From NCBI GenBank assembly GCA_028279515.1, contig JANQNQ010000003.1, forward strand, positions 62,001 through 126,000: a stretch of 64,000 nt of DNA. Direction: 5' to 3'. The notes below the pieces were generated by a model. The model was not told the DNA's origin. It was given only the letters and a program-made list of their open reading frames with translations, and made no database searches. This stretch comes from Flavobacteriaceae bacterium (GTDB taxonomy: Bacteria; Bacteroidota; Bacteroidia; Flavobacteriales; Flavobacteriaceae). The position numbers and the translations under genes are program-made. Below, in pieces: positions 26,095 to 35,660 of this stretch (position 1 is the stretch's first letter; every line of letters starts with the position of its first letter).

Positions 26095-29000
26095 ATGAAA
26101 AAGTTCTTGCTATTGTTCTTTGGTATTCTCTTCTTTGACGCTTCCTCTCAAGATCTACAAACTGTAAATGGTGTTCACACATTGTTCTTTGACTTAGAGC
26201 AAGGGGGCATGTACTTGTATTTTCCTGAAAATATTGTTGCAGATAACTCGTTTTCTGGGTCCGTTGCAATTTATCCTAGCGGAAACTCCAAACATGAGCA
26301 AGCAAAGAATCTAGCTAAATTGAAAACCTACACAATTCGTGTTAATAACAAAGAATTTTCGGCTAGCGGAAGGATATTTTCCTTACTGGGAGCTGCGAAT
26401 AGCATGAATGTTTCGTTGGCTAATTCCAAGGGAAAGATTCTGGGAAAGAAACAAATTCCATTTACTTTGAGAACCGCACTTTCTCTTGAAACACCCGTAA
26501 GCCTTCCTTCACATATAGCAAATAGCGTAAACACTTCGTTTTATGGACGTTTTGATGGGAATCTTGAAAACACAGCTGTCAAGGCCAACGGAAAATCATT
26601 AAATGTCGTAGCTGAGTCACCTGTACAGATAGGCATGCGCCCTGAAGAATTGTCCGCAACCTCCTCTAAAATAGTAATTACAGATGGCGACACCAACTAC
26701 CAAGGACAATGTCATTCTATCTACTATACGCTAAAAATTGGTCCGACAAACCTAAGGCGTGGGCAGTCAACTTTTTTTGACGCCACCATCCATGGCGTCG
26801 GAAGTATAGATAAACCGCTCACATACACCGTGGTCAACGGCACCCCTTCTGTAGTGACACTTAAAGGAGGGAATTCTCAAAACTTTACCATTAATCCAGG
26901 TGACGGACAAAATGGTAATTGGTTTCATCACTTTGACATCAAAAGTTTGCGAGCCGGAAGCTTCTCGCTTACAACCAACTTGATCGTACCAGACACACCG
27001 TATCCGGCAACGACCTTGACCAATGAAGGTATAGTAACGAACGAGTTCACCTCATCAACACAAGAAAATATAGATTGTCGTATCTACAATCAAAGTTTTA
27101 ATATCACCGAAGAAGAATGTGCGGCTCTTGGAGGTAGTGTGCACAATGGAGATTACGAACCAACTATAGATGCTGCCGATACCACCTCACAGATGAGTGT
27201 GGTTGACGTACGCACCGTAAACGATAGTAATGAAGTGTCTTTAGAGATAGATATTCAGAGCGGTGACCAACCAGAAATGGTGGTTTCGACCTATAAGCCT
27301 CTAAATCCGGAAGTACAGTCGGCCATTCAGTTTTTAACGTCCTCTGAGCAGAACTACACATTTAGTCAAAAGAATCCGTCATTTGGGAGCCCAAGTGCTG
27401 GCACTATTGAAACTTCTCTTTTATATTCAGATGGCAGTTCGCAGGTGATCACTACAGAAGTTAGTTTTTCAGGCAACCCATTCTACAGCATTGCAAAGAG
27501 CCCAGAGTTAACCAAAATCAGAGGAGAACAGCAGAGGGCTAAAAGTGACTTGAATACTGCTCAAGGCAACAAAACGCGTTTAGAACGACAGCGTAGCACA
27601 ACCCGCGATCGATATATCAAAGCACGTGATGACTACAGAAAGAACAACAGTCAATTTTGGTATTTATGGAGAATAGACCAGAGTCTTGAAAAGGCAAAAC
27701 CTGTTTTTGCTGATTCGTTAACTGTATTGCTCGACAGTTTAAAAGTCTTTAAGCAGCGAACAGGTGGTGCGCCTTCAAAGGCAGATGCTAAAAAAATTGA
27801 AGACAATCTCCGCGACGCTAAAAAAGCACATCAAGATTGTATAGATCAATTGGGCAAATTAAAACAAGAGCAAACGGACCTTACAAACGAAAAAGAAACG
27901 CTCAAAGAACAACAAAAGCAGCTTCATCGAGACATCATGGATCAATTTAGGTCTACGGGAATGAACTTCGCAGGAAGCACGCGTAGGGATAAAAACGGAA
28001 AATTCCATTATCAATATGGGGTAGTGACAGTGTCAAGTGGTGGAACAGCAACCTATCATAAAGGAAGCTTGCCAGCACAAATCCTCTCAAAGGTTTCAGC
28101 CCTTGAAAAACAAATGAAACTCACGACAGATAGACTCAACGCAGTTTCTGAAAGATTGAAAAACCTTCCATCAGAGATCAATGCTAAAAATGATGCTTGT
28201 GATGACCTGGCCCAAAAGGTCAAAGACGCCGAATCGGCAAAGAAAAAGAGCGATGCTATCACAGCAGAAGACCAATACTGGAACAACAAGATAGAAGCGA
28301 TTTGCACTAAAATAAAAGCCTTGCTCAATCGACTTAAAATTTGGGCTGCTGTCAATGACGCTACACTGTTGACCAATATAAACAATGTTACATGCGGCGA
28401 GGGCATTTGGGTTCAAATAGATCGTGTCATTAACAGGAAGAAGGTCTTGGAAAAAGGATACGAAGGCAAGGCGGCCAATGCAAAACGGAATATGGACAAT
28501 GCTAAGAGTGCATTAGATGAGCAGGACCGAAAGATTCGTGAAGAAGCTGAAAAGATCAGAAACGCACAAAAAGCGTTGATAGAAAGTCAGAAAGCCGAAG
28601 CCATTGCAGCAGCCGAAGCATTGAAAAAGGATCAAGAAAAATGCCTGGAGATCATGAAAAAATTAGGGTACGGAGCTACATCTGTAGCCGATGTGATCGA
28701 TCTTTATGAAATTTCTCAAGACCTGAAGAAAGCAGCCGACGAGGCAAAAGACGCCATGGACAATTTGAGAAAGGCTGTTGAATTTGGAGAAAAGCACGGG
28801 ATGGATTCAGGCGACGCCAAAAAATGGGTAAAGAAAACACAAGAAAGACTTGGCAACATTTCCAAGAAATTGGCGAAACTAGAGAAGTATAAAGATCTTG
28901 CTGACAAAGTGAAAGAATATGCCGATAGAATTGGTACGTTGGTGGGCTCAGATGGAAGTCCGACGCAAAACGCCGAAGCCTTCGGAGAGGGACTCAAGTT

Positions 29001-29382
29001 CATGAACGAAGCATTAGATGCCATAGCCGATAAGTTTCCGATTCTACAAGTTTTTACAGCCTACTTCACCTTTATCACAGAATCATATGGCGCTATTATG
29101 AAGGGCGCCAACGATGCCGTACGTAAACAGTACCAGCAGCTATTAAAAGACGTTCGCAGAAGGATGAACTGCGATAACTTAATGCGAGTTTGCAGAAACA
29201 ATGGTGACGACCTCGACAAGATCAAAGAATGGGCGTATAATGAGTATGTGGTCAAACCTGGGTTCGATGCTCTTAGAAGAGATCAAACGCAAGCCAAGGC
29301 TATTATCAGCAAATTGGTCGAGCAACGAATGGCAGAATGTTGTTTCCAACGCCTACAGGCCATTCGTGCCGCACAACAATAA
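26095..29382 (+). CDS. giant exported coiled-coil protein
   Basis: A 1095-residue protein with a signal peptide (MKKFLLLFFGILFFDASSQ). Residues 20-450 look like beta-sandwich domains, including a segment with four spaced Cys (QCHSIYYTLK; IDCRIYNQSFNITEEECAALGG). From about 475 to 1030 it is dominated by heptad-like, Lys/Glu/Ala/Gln-rich helices (KAHQDCIDQLGKLKQEQTDL, then RNAQKALIESQKAEAIAAAE). The last 60 residues again contain several Cys (MNCDNLMRVCRNNGDDLD, ECCFQRL). No T9SS sorting domain is visible at the end. I do not recognise a family. The ATG at 26095 is preferred to the GTG one codon upstream. It is monocistronic. Confidence 0.75.
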   Translation: MKKFLLLFFGILFFDASSQDLQTVNGVHTLFFDLEQGGMYLYFPENIVADNSFSGSVAIYPSGNSKHEQAKNLAKLKTYTIRVNNKEFSASGRIFSLLGAANSMNVSLANSKGKILGKKQIPFTLRTALSLETPVSLPSHIANSVNTSFYGRFDGNLENTAVKANGKSLNVVAESPVQIGMRPEELSATSSKIVITDGDTNYQGQCHSIYYTLKIGPTNLRRGQSTFFDATIHGVGSIDKPLTYTVVNGTPSVVTLKGGNSQNFTINPGDGQNGNWFHHFDIKSLRAGSFSLTTNLIVPDTPYPATTLTNEGIVTNEFTSSTQENIDCRIYNQSFNITEEECAALGGSVHNGDYEPTIDAADTTSQMSVVDVRTVNDSNEVSLEIDIQSGDQPEMVVSTYKPLNPEVQSAIQFLTSSEQNYTFSQKNPSFGSPSAGTIETSLLYSDGSSQVITTEVSFSGNPFYSIAKSPELTKIRGEQQRAKSDLNTAQGNKTRLERQRSTTRDRYIKARDDYRKNNSQFWYLWRIDQSLEKAKPVFADSLTVLLDSLKVFKQRTGGAPSKADAKKIEDNLRDAKKAHQDCIDQLGKLKQEQTDLTNEKETLKEQQKQLHRDIMDQFRSTGMNFAGSTRRDKNGKFHYQYGVVTVSSGGTATYHKGSLPAQILSKVSALEKQMKLTTDRLNAVSERLKNLPSEINAKNDACDDLAQKVKDAESAKKKSDAITAEDQYWNNKIEAICTKIKALLNRLKIWAAVNDATLLTNINNVTCGEGIWVQIDRVINRKKVLEKGYEGKAANAKRNMDNAKSALDEQDRKIREEAEKIRNAQKALIESQKAEAIAAAEALKKDQEKCLEIMKKLGYGATSVADVIDLYEISQDLKKAADEAKDAMDNLRKAVEFGEKHGMDSGDAKKWVKKTQERLGNISKKLAKLEKYKDLADKVKEYADRIGTLVGSDGSPTQNAEAFGEGLKFMNEALDAIADKFPILQVFTAYFTFITESYGAIMKGANDAVRKQYQQLLKDVRRRMNCDNLMRVCRNNGDDLDKIKEWAYNEYVVKPGFDALRRDQTQAKAIISKLVEQRMAECCFQRLQAIRAAQQ

Positions 29383-29507
29383 AGGCTTCTAAATTCGAAC
29401 CGTATTCTATTCGATGGAAACATCATTTCATCTGACGGAATTATCATTTCCTCAGCTTTTGTGAACTATGTTGGCGTATTTAGCCGACGAATCACAAAAG
29501 AAACATC

Positions 29508-30605
29508 ATGAAAAAAACGTATCGTATTCTAAAATGGGTTTTGATTTCCCTATCCAGTTTAATTGTCCTACTTGTAGTTTTTGGGTTTTGGTTTAAAAGT
29601 TTGTTGCCCGAAATGAATACAAACCTAGAAACGAGCCAAGCACAAGACCTTGCCTATCTAAATGAAAATGTGCCTCCACTACGCGGAAAGATATTGGCTG
29701 TAGTCACCAGTACTGATGTGATGGGTGATAGTGGTAAAAGTACAGGTTATGAGTTGACCGAACTTGCTCGTGCGTATTATGTCTTCAAAGCCAACGGATT
29801 CGAGGTTGATATTGCAAGTCCGTTAGGAGGGAAGCCTCCGGTGGTTATCGATGACGAAGACATGGGGGCCTTCGATTATGCCTTCCTAAACGATTCTATT
29901 GCTCAATTTAAAACAAGTAATACCTTGCCTCTAAAGTCTATTGACCCAGAAAATTATGAAGCAGTGTACTTTGTAGGCGGTAAAGGTGCCATGTTCGACT
30001 TCCCAAATAACAAAATCATACAAACACTGGTTCGTGACTATTACCAAGAAAACAAAGTAATAGGAGCCGTTTGTCATGGACCCGCAGCCTTGGTGAATGT
30101 GACCCTGGATAACGGCCGTCCGTTAATAGAGAATAAAAAGGTGAGTGGTTTTACGAACAAAGAAGAACTACTGCTGATATCAGATGCAAAGACGGTATTT
30201 CCATTTTTACTACAGGATGAACTCACAGCTAAAGGGGCGCGTTTTGACGAAGGTGCTATGTATCTAGAGAAAGTAAGCCATGATAAGAACTTAATAACGG
30301 GACAGAATCCATGGTCTGTCTGGCCGCTGGCCGAAGCCATGGTGCAACAACTTGGGTACACTCCCAAGTTTAGAGAGGTCACCGCAGAAGAAAATGCGGT
30401 GAAAATCTTAAATACGTATGAAGCCCAAGGAAGTGCTAAAGCAAAAGAACAAATTAAAGACCTACTTAAGGAAAACAAACAAGCTGTAGATCGGATACTG
30501 ATAGCCAAACACAGCATTATTGCTGGTATGAAGGGTGATGTTGGAGGATTTTTCGGCATAATAGGTTTGGTCTCCTATACGAAAGAGCTGAGCGAAGAGG
30601 AATAA
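29508..30605 (+). CDS. DJ-1/PfpI-family protein with N-terminal membrane anchor
   Basis: A 365-residue protein: one membrane helix (ILKWVLISLSSLIVLLVVFGF), then a DJ-1/PfpI (class I glutamine amidotransferase-like) domain at 50-280 with the nucleophile elbow GAVCHGPAA (Cys189) and a preceding FVGGKGAMFDFP. The C-terminal 80 residues are helical. Relatives are glyoxalase III-type or chaperone-like proteins that detoxify reactive carbonyls. The anchor places the domain in the periplasm or on the membrane face. The next gene, 32 bases later, is a membrane AraC regulator, a plausible partner. Confidence 0.85.
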   Translation: MKKTYRILKWVLISLSSLIVLLVVFGFWFKSLLPEMNTNLETSQAQDLAYLNENVPPLRGKILAVVTSTDVMGDSGKSTGYELTELARAYYVFKANGFEVDIASPLGGKPPVVIDDEDMGAFDYAFLNDSIAQFKTSNTLPLKSIDPENYEAVYFVGGKGAMFDFPNNKIIQTLVRDYYQENKVIGAVCHGPAALVNVTLDNGRPLIENKKVSGFTNKEELLLISDAKTVFPFLLQDELTAKGARFDEGAMYLEKVSHDKNLITGQNPWSVWPLAEAMVQQLGYTPKFREVTAEENAVKILNTYEAQGSAKAKEQIKDLLKENKQAVDRILIAKHSIIAGMKGDVGGFFGIIGLVSYTKELSEEE

Positions 30606-30637
30606 ATAATATAGCTACATTTGAGAAAAATAATCGA

Positions 30638-31687
30638 TTGAAGTTTTTAGATATCGTATTGATCATTTTAAGTAGTGCAGGATTACTGCACGGTGTTCTC
30701 TTTGCGTTGTATTTGATCGTCTTCAAGAAAAAAAAGACCTTGACCAATCGACTTTTAGGATTGATCTTGGTCTTTATGGCTTTTAGGATCGGCAAATCAG
30801 TAATGCTGAATTTTGGCAACGACCTTGAACCCGTGTTCATCTTTTTAGGCTTGGCATTGCTGCTGCTAATAGGTCCCTTATACCGATGGTATGTATTAGG
30901 AATGACTCGGCCTAATTTTAAACTTCCGAAATATTACATAATAGAGTTGCTTCCCTTCTTGTCTGTATTTATTGCCAGTCTTTTTGTTACTAGGGAATGG
31001 TATGAAAACAGTAAGATAGTTATCATCGTTTTCGCAAGCGGACTCATCTTCATATACCTACATTTCATCTTCTATATCGCATGGGCTTGGACACTGTTTA
31101 AGCGCGTTAAAAAGGAACATGAGAAAATCATACCCACGAAATCTCAAAAAGCAATACTTGATTGGTTGTTTTTGCTTACCATTGGTTTTGTGGTCATATG
31201 GATGTCGTATGTTCTAAATATCCTGGATGATGCCGTTCCATATGTGGTTGGCCCAATCGTATATTCTGTGGCTATCTATTTCTTGAGTTACAAAGCCTTT
31301 CAGTTAAAGGTAACCGATGTCGACGGCAACACCTTTGAGGTCAATGATAATGACCAATTGTTTCAGCAGATCTCTAAACTGATCGTAGATGAAGAATTGT
31401 ATTTGGATTCAAGTATTACTCTTGTCAAATTGGGCGAAATGATTGGAAGGAGCACGCAACTAACATCTAATGTCATCAACCAATATTCAAAAAGAAACTT
31501 TAACGACTTCATCAATTTTCACAGGATTCAAAAGGCGAAGAAACTGCTTTTGGACCCGAAAAATGAAAAATACACGATTTCTTCCATTGCATTCGACACA
31601 GGTTTCAGCAGCCTTTCTTCCTTTAATACAGCCTTCAAAAAGTTTGAAGCAATGACACCTTCTACTTACAGAAAGAAAAATAGTTGA
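30638..31687 (+). CDS. AraC-family regulator with membrane N-terminus
   Basis: A 349-residue protein with the same architecture as the regulator at 492-1586: seven hydrophobic helices in the first 225 residues, then a C-terminal AraC double helix-turn-helix (VKLGEMIGRSTQLTSNVIN; ISSIAFDTGFSSLSSFNTAFKKFEAMTPS). The start is a TTG at 30638, chosen because it begins just before the first helix and no nearby ATG fits. It is in tandem with the DJ-1/PfpI gene. Confidence 0.85.
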   Translation: MKFLDIVLIILSSAGLLHGVLFALYLIVFKKKKTLTNRLLGLILVFMAFRIGKSVMLNFGNDLEPVFIFLGLALLLLIGPLYRWYVLGMTRPNFKLPKYYIIELLPFLSVFIASLFVTREWYENSKIVIIVFASGLIFIYLHFIFYIAWAWTLFKRVKKEHEKIIPTKSQKAILDWLFLLTIGFVVIWMSYVLNILDDAVPYVVGPIVYSVAIYFLSYKAFQLKVTDVDGNTFEVNDNDQLFQQISKLIVDEELYLDSSITLVKLGEMIGRSTQLTSNVINQYSKRNFNDFINFHRIQKAKKLLLDPKNEKYTISSIAFDTGFSSLSSFNTAFKKFEAMTPSTYRKKNS

Positions 31688-31717
31688 AGTTCACTTACAG
31701 TTTATAGAATGTGAACA

Positions 31718-32953
31718 TTAAATGTGTAGTTTAACATACCCATTATCCCCATTACCAAATTCGTCTACATCAGGCCAAAGCGTTTCGTACTTATAAGCAG
31801 CCTTTATGTTAGGATCTTCAATTTCATCATACTTGCGGGTTTGCCTGTAATTAAAAACAAACGTCTTTGGTTGATGTTCTTGATGTTCCTTTAGAATCCA
31901 GGCCAAGGTTTGCAAATGCGGATGGCTATGCCTTGATCCATTGCTGGAAAACAGAAAATAATCTGCGTAGACCATTTTTAACAACTCCGGACTGTTATTG
32001 GGCCAAGCTCCGTGATGAGCTACCTTTAGTGCATTTACATGAATTGGAAAGTCATCATCCGTATAAAGCTTTTTCAGTTGCGTAATAACCGGAGTAGGAA
32101 TGGCGTCGGCTAAGAATAGTAGCTTTTTCTGTTTATGTTCGATCATAAATACGATTGAAGATCCATTGGTGGGCGAGGTATCTTCCTTGATCCAATCAAC
32201 CGCTTTTGCTTCAACCCAGTCAAAATACGTAGAGACCAAGGCTTCCTCATCGGGCGCTTCCGCAGCATCTAATTCGGCCTGACGCATTTCTTCCATCATC
32301 ATCTCGAACGCATCATCAAAAAATGTGTCTTCGTTTATTTTCCCCTTAAAAAGTTTCCGCAGGTATTTATACCAACGATTTCCTAAGGTTTCAAGTGCTT
32401 CTTGTGTGGGTCCGAGCAATGTAATACTAGTATCTGGTCCTAAATCAAATCTAACAGGACCATTAACGGCTACAGCATTACCGTTAAACGTGGTGTTCCA
32501 AGCATATCCATGTTCGAGTACAAGACGCCCCAAACTGGTTCCTTGGCTGAAACTAACCAATCGCATGGTGTCATCAGCTTCTACACTGGCTTGTCCTTGT
32601 GGTATGTTCACATTTGGTGCCGCTCCATTAAAGCCTCCTTGTTCCTTATCGCTAAAATAGAGATGCCTATAGCTGTTAAACCAGATCTCGTCCACCTTTA
32701 TGATCGACGGATCGTCTGCATTTCCGTTTTCTTCTATGAAGGTGATAGCTCCCTGAATATGGTCTGCGTCGATATGGGTGACGATCAGCTTGGTAAGGGT
32801 TCTGCCTGCTTGGCTCAACTCTTGAAGTCGAGGTTTTACGTGGTCTCGAAAAGTAGATACATAGCCACAATCGATTAAAATTAAATGCGTGCCAGTGTCT
32901 AAAAGAATGGCGTCTCCGTTACCTGCAGGAAACAATTCGATCGATATCTCCAT
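31718..32953 (-). CDS. MBL-fold metallo-hydrolase (ComEC/Rec2-type)
   Basis: A 411-residue protein of the metallo-beta-lactamase superfamily. The metal motif VTHIDADHIQG is near residues 59-69. The later metal or structural motifs are LFLADA, ALKVAHHGAW and FSSNGSRHSHPH, as in the ComEC/Rec2 C-terminal group that acts on nucleic acids or phosphodiesters. A middle insertion (residues 200-270) is Glu-rich. There is no signal peptide. The ATG is two codons inside an in-frame TTG. It diverges from a trypsin-like protease gene across 117 bases. MBL plus trypsin pairs are known parts of bacterial conflict systems such as Avs1. Confidence 0.85.
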   Translation of the reverse strand: MEISIELFPAGNGDAILLDTGTHLILIDCGYVSTFRDHVKPRLQELSQAGRTLTKLIVTHIDADHIQGAITFIEENGNADDPSIIKVDEIWFNSYRHLYFSDKEQGGFNGAAPNVNIPQGQASVEADDTMRLVSFSQGTSLGRLVLEHGYAWNTTFNGNAVAVNGPVRFDLGPDTSITLLGPTQEALETLGNRWYKYLRKLFKGKINEDTFFDDAFEMMMEEMRQAELDAAEAPDEEALVSTYFDWVEAKAVDWIKEDTSPTNGSSIVFMIEHKQKKLLFLADAIPTPVITQLKKLYTDDDFPIHVNALKVAHHGAWPNNSPELLKMVYADYFLFSSNGSRHSHPHLQTLAWILKEHQEHQPKTFVFNYRQTRKYDEIEDPNIKAAYKYETLWPDVDEFGNGDNGYVKLHI

Positions 32954-33070
32954 ATCCAAGTTTTTGTTGTATTTTACTGATTACTAGAGGCAGGTTAAAA
33001 CAAGATGGGCACTTTTCCCCTTGTTACCTCCTAGCTCTGATTGTAAATTTAATGGTCAAACAAAGAAAGC

Positions 33071-34801
33071 ATGGCAGACCCCTTGATCAGCCTATTACAG
33101 GCAAGGATCGTACTTATTAGAACTAACAAATCCATCGGCACTGGAGCACTCATTACTCCTAATATGGTATTGACCTGCGCCCATGTCATTAGACATGCAG
33201 CCGACGATATTACTTCGATCGAGGTGTTGCTTCCAGACTTGACCGAGCCCGGGCATTTTCTTTGGACAGAAACTGCACAAGAGCTTTATATGTCCAAAAA
33301 ATACGAAGAAAGTGTTGAACCCGAAAATGGTACAGGTCAAAATGAAGGAGTCGTGCTCACAACCGAGTATCCGGATGTAGCGGTAATCGAAATAAGTCAG
33401 TCAAAAGACGCCTTTCTAGACTTTCCGCAAGAGGATACTGAGGCGGCTACCAACGTCAACGCACAGTTTCTTGCTTTTGGATTTCAAAAGAAGGAAAGAG
33501 AATTGCAACGAAATGTTCCGCAAGCAGTAAGTTTAAATTACAGCGGCGAGCAGGTTGATGGAATCATCCGTAAGCTGATATTTTCTAACGGACTTATCAG
33601 ACCTGGTATGAGTGGGGCACCTTTGTTGGATAGAGATAGCGGAAGCATCGTCGGCATTGTACACAAGACGCTCAATCCCAATGATGATCTTGGCGCCTAT
33701 GTGATTCCGGTACAAACGATCTGGGATGTCTTTGAAAAATGGGAAAATGAAGGGGTAAACAATTTGTATTCAACGCTTCAAAGCAGTGAGCATAGAAGAC
33801 AGATCAAAAAGCAGTACCGAGAGGCATATCCGTCATTTCCATTGTTGAATAGATACGGAATACGACTGTTGATAATGCCAGCACTCATATTCCTGTTGTT
33901 CTGGTGGATTCTTTTTCACTTCGGAAGCATTGGCGATTCGGGAATTACATCGCTGATCTTAGTGGTGATCTCGATATTCGGAACATTGCTTGGCAGTTGG
34001 CTAGGCGAGGGGGTGCGAAATGAATCTGATGCGTTAAGAGCTAAAGTCGGAAGGTTTTTGTTCGGAAACGCCTTCTTAATAAGTTTTGCAGCAGCGATTC
34101 TTTTCTTGTGGGCATTTGTATCTTCGGTTTGGATACATGGCAATGTGAGTTTTGATGAAGAGATTCCGATCGTGTTTGAGAAAGGGCCCGAACTGAGTGA
34201 GAGCCAAGAAAAGAAGTTAGGGCCAATAGGAGTGACTCGATTTTTGAATTTCACGATTCCGTTCGTTGGTGATTCGGTGGCCCTGACACCGCAAGGAATG
34301 ACACAGAAAAAATTTGTGGTCAATTCGTTCTCGAAAGAAGAGTTTTACTACCCAAAAAGCTTTGAAAGAGAGCCGGTATTAATTTTGCGTTTTGACCCAA
34401 AATACCCGATGCGAAAACAAATGGACAAGTACCGCATCGAAGTTGCTGTCGAACGGACAAAAAGTAACAAAAAAGAAACCCCATATGAGTTCAGTTTTAT
34501 ACCCGAACAAACCGTGGGAACCATGTTTATAGGAAAACGTGCGCTTAGTACTAAAGAACGGGAAGCCGAATGGGAAGAAGAATTAAGAAGTGATCAGCGC
34601 ATTACCAATACCGTGATCATCAAAAGATTTATGGATGCTTGGAAAAACGTGAAGCGTTTTCCAGAGGTAGACCTTGAACGAAACGACAGGATCAGTGTAA
34701 AGGTTATTAAGATCAGTAATGATTCGGTCTTTAACAAACAATCCTATTCAATAAAGGGAGATCAATTTGACAGACTATTAGAAATTAGAATTAACCAGTA
34801 G
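33071..34801 (+). CDS. trypsin-like serine protease with two membrane helices
   Basis: A 576-residue protein. Residues 1-225 are a trypsin-fold domain without signal peptide: VLTCAHV with His38, YPDVAVIEI with Asp102, and RPGMSGAPLL with Ser181. Two membrane helices follow at about 265-350 (LLIMPALIFLLFWWILFHFG; LISFAAAILFLWAFVSSVW). The last 210 residues are soluble and probably beta-rich. The topology places the protease in the cytoplasm and the middle-to-end regions by the membrane. It is the first gene of a tight operon with two secreted proteins (gaps of 4 and 3 bases) and is divergent from the MBL hydrolase. Confidence 0.87.
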   Translation: MADPLISLLQARIVLIRTNKSIGTGALITPNMVLTCAHVIRHAADDITSIEVLLPDLTEPGHFLWTETAQELYMSKKYEESVEPENGTGQNEGVVLTTEYPDVAVIEISQSKDAFLDFPQEDTEAATNVNAQFLAFGFQKKERELQRNVPQAVSLNYSGEQVDGIIRKLIFSNGLIRPGMSGAPLLDRDSGSIVGIVHKTLNPNDDLGAYVIPVQTIWDVFEKWENEGVNNLYSTLQSSEHRRQIKKQYREAYPSFPLLNRYGIRLLIMPALIFLLFWWILFHFGSIGDSGITSLILVVISIFGTLLGSWLGEGVRNESDALRAKVGRFLFGNAFLISFAAAILFLWAFVSSVWIHGNVSFDEEIPIVFEKGPELSESQEKKLGPIGVTRFLNFTIPFVGDSVALTPQGMTQKKFVVNSFSKEEFYYPKSFEREPVLILRFDPKYPMRKQMDKYRIEVAVERTKSNKKETPYEFSFIPEQTVGTMFIGKRALSTKEREAEWEEELRSDQRITNTVIIKRFMDAWKNVKRFPEVDLERNDRISVKVIKISNDSVFNKQSYSIKGDQFDRLLEIRINQ

Positions 34802-34805
34802 TTCA

Positions 34806-35657
34806 ATGAAAACATTAGCAACAACAACATGTAATCTACTCATGCTATGCATGACATTGTGCATGTATGCACAAACGAAGCCCGATATTCAGGTCAGTTT
34901 TACTATTGAAAACAATAATTTTTTTCACGACCTGTTCGAAAATGATATAGATGTCATCACATCTGAAGGAACGGATATCTTGACCCAAGGATTAAATACG
35001 TATATCAGTTTTCTTGATTTTAAGAAAGATGTTGCCGCTCATCAATTGAGCATTACTTTGGCAAAGGACCCGCTGAGTCAAGGAATCATTGAAGAGTACT
35101 TATTAAACTTTAGCCTTAAAGATGCTTCTGGACAGGGGCATGAACATAGTTGGACATTTCTGGATGATCAGAGCTTTAATACACTTGATGGATCGGCAGA
35201 AGTACTGTTGAACCTGCTTTCAAACAAATGGCAACTATATCTAAGAGGCGCCTATAACAATGAGCTTGTTGCAAAACTGTTTGATAACATTCCGCTTGAG
35301 CTTCCGGATAGCACACATTACTATGTTTCTGGCGACATTCGTGAAGCCATCCTTCCTTTTAAGAATGAAGAACTAAAAATGTCACTCGATGATTGTGAAT
35401 TCACTGTAAAAGTAAACGGAAAAAACAGTGCAGGTGCCGAAACTACGCAGATACTAAAAGAGCTTACCTATGCAGGATTTGTAGAGGAAGCCATGACAGG
35501 GATTCCGGAGAAACTGAGAAAATGTATACGTATTCGTTTAAAATCGTTAGAACAAATGCAGTTATTAAATGGATTGGTCTTTATAACCGATTTTACTAGA
35601 ATGGAGGTGCCGTCTGATGCAACTCCGGGAGACTTTTTAACTTCAGTAAATCAATAG
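34806..35657 (+). CDS. secreted protein of unknown function in the protease operon
   Basis: A 283-residue protein with a signal peptide (LLMLCMTLCMYAQ). The mature part has no recognised domain. Predicted strands and helices alternate, and there are two Cys near the C-terminus (KVNGKNSAGAE region and LRKCIRIRLKSLEQM). It starts 4 bases after the protease gene and ends 3 bases before the TPR gene, so the three products are very likely made together. It may be a periplasmic ligand or substrate of the protease module. Confidence 0.65.
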   Translation: MKTLATTTCNLLMLCMTLCMYAQTKPDIQVSFTIENNNFFHDLFENDIDVITSEGTDILTQGLNTYISFLDFKKDVAAHQLSITLAKDPLSQGIIEEYLLNFSLKDASGQGHEHSWTFLDDQSFNTLDGSAEVLLNLLSNKWQLYLRGAYNNELVAKLFDNIPLELPDSTHYYVSGDIREAILPFKNEELKMSLDDCEFTVKVNGKNSAGAETTQILKELTYAGFVEEAMTGIPEKLRKCIRIRLKSLEQMQLLNGLVFITDFTRMEVPSDATPGDFLTSVNQ

Positions 35658-35660
35658 GCC

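Noticed and set aside
30074-30559. 161-codon open frame on the minus strand
   Set aside because: It is antisense to the DJ-1/PfpI gene, lacks any domain, and its composition mirrors the real gene.
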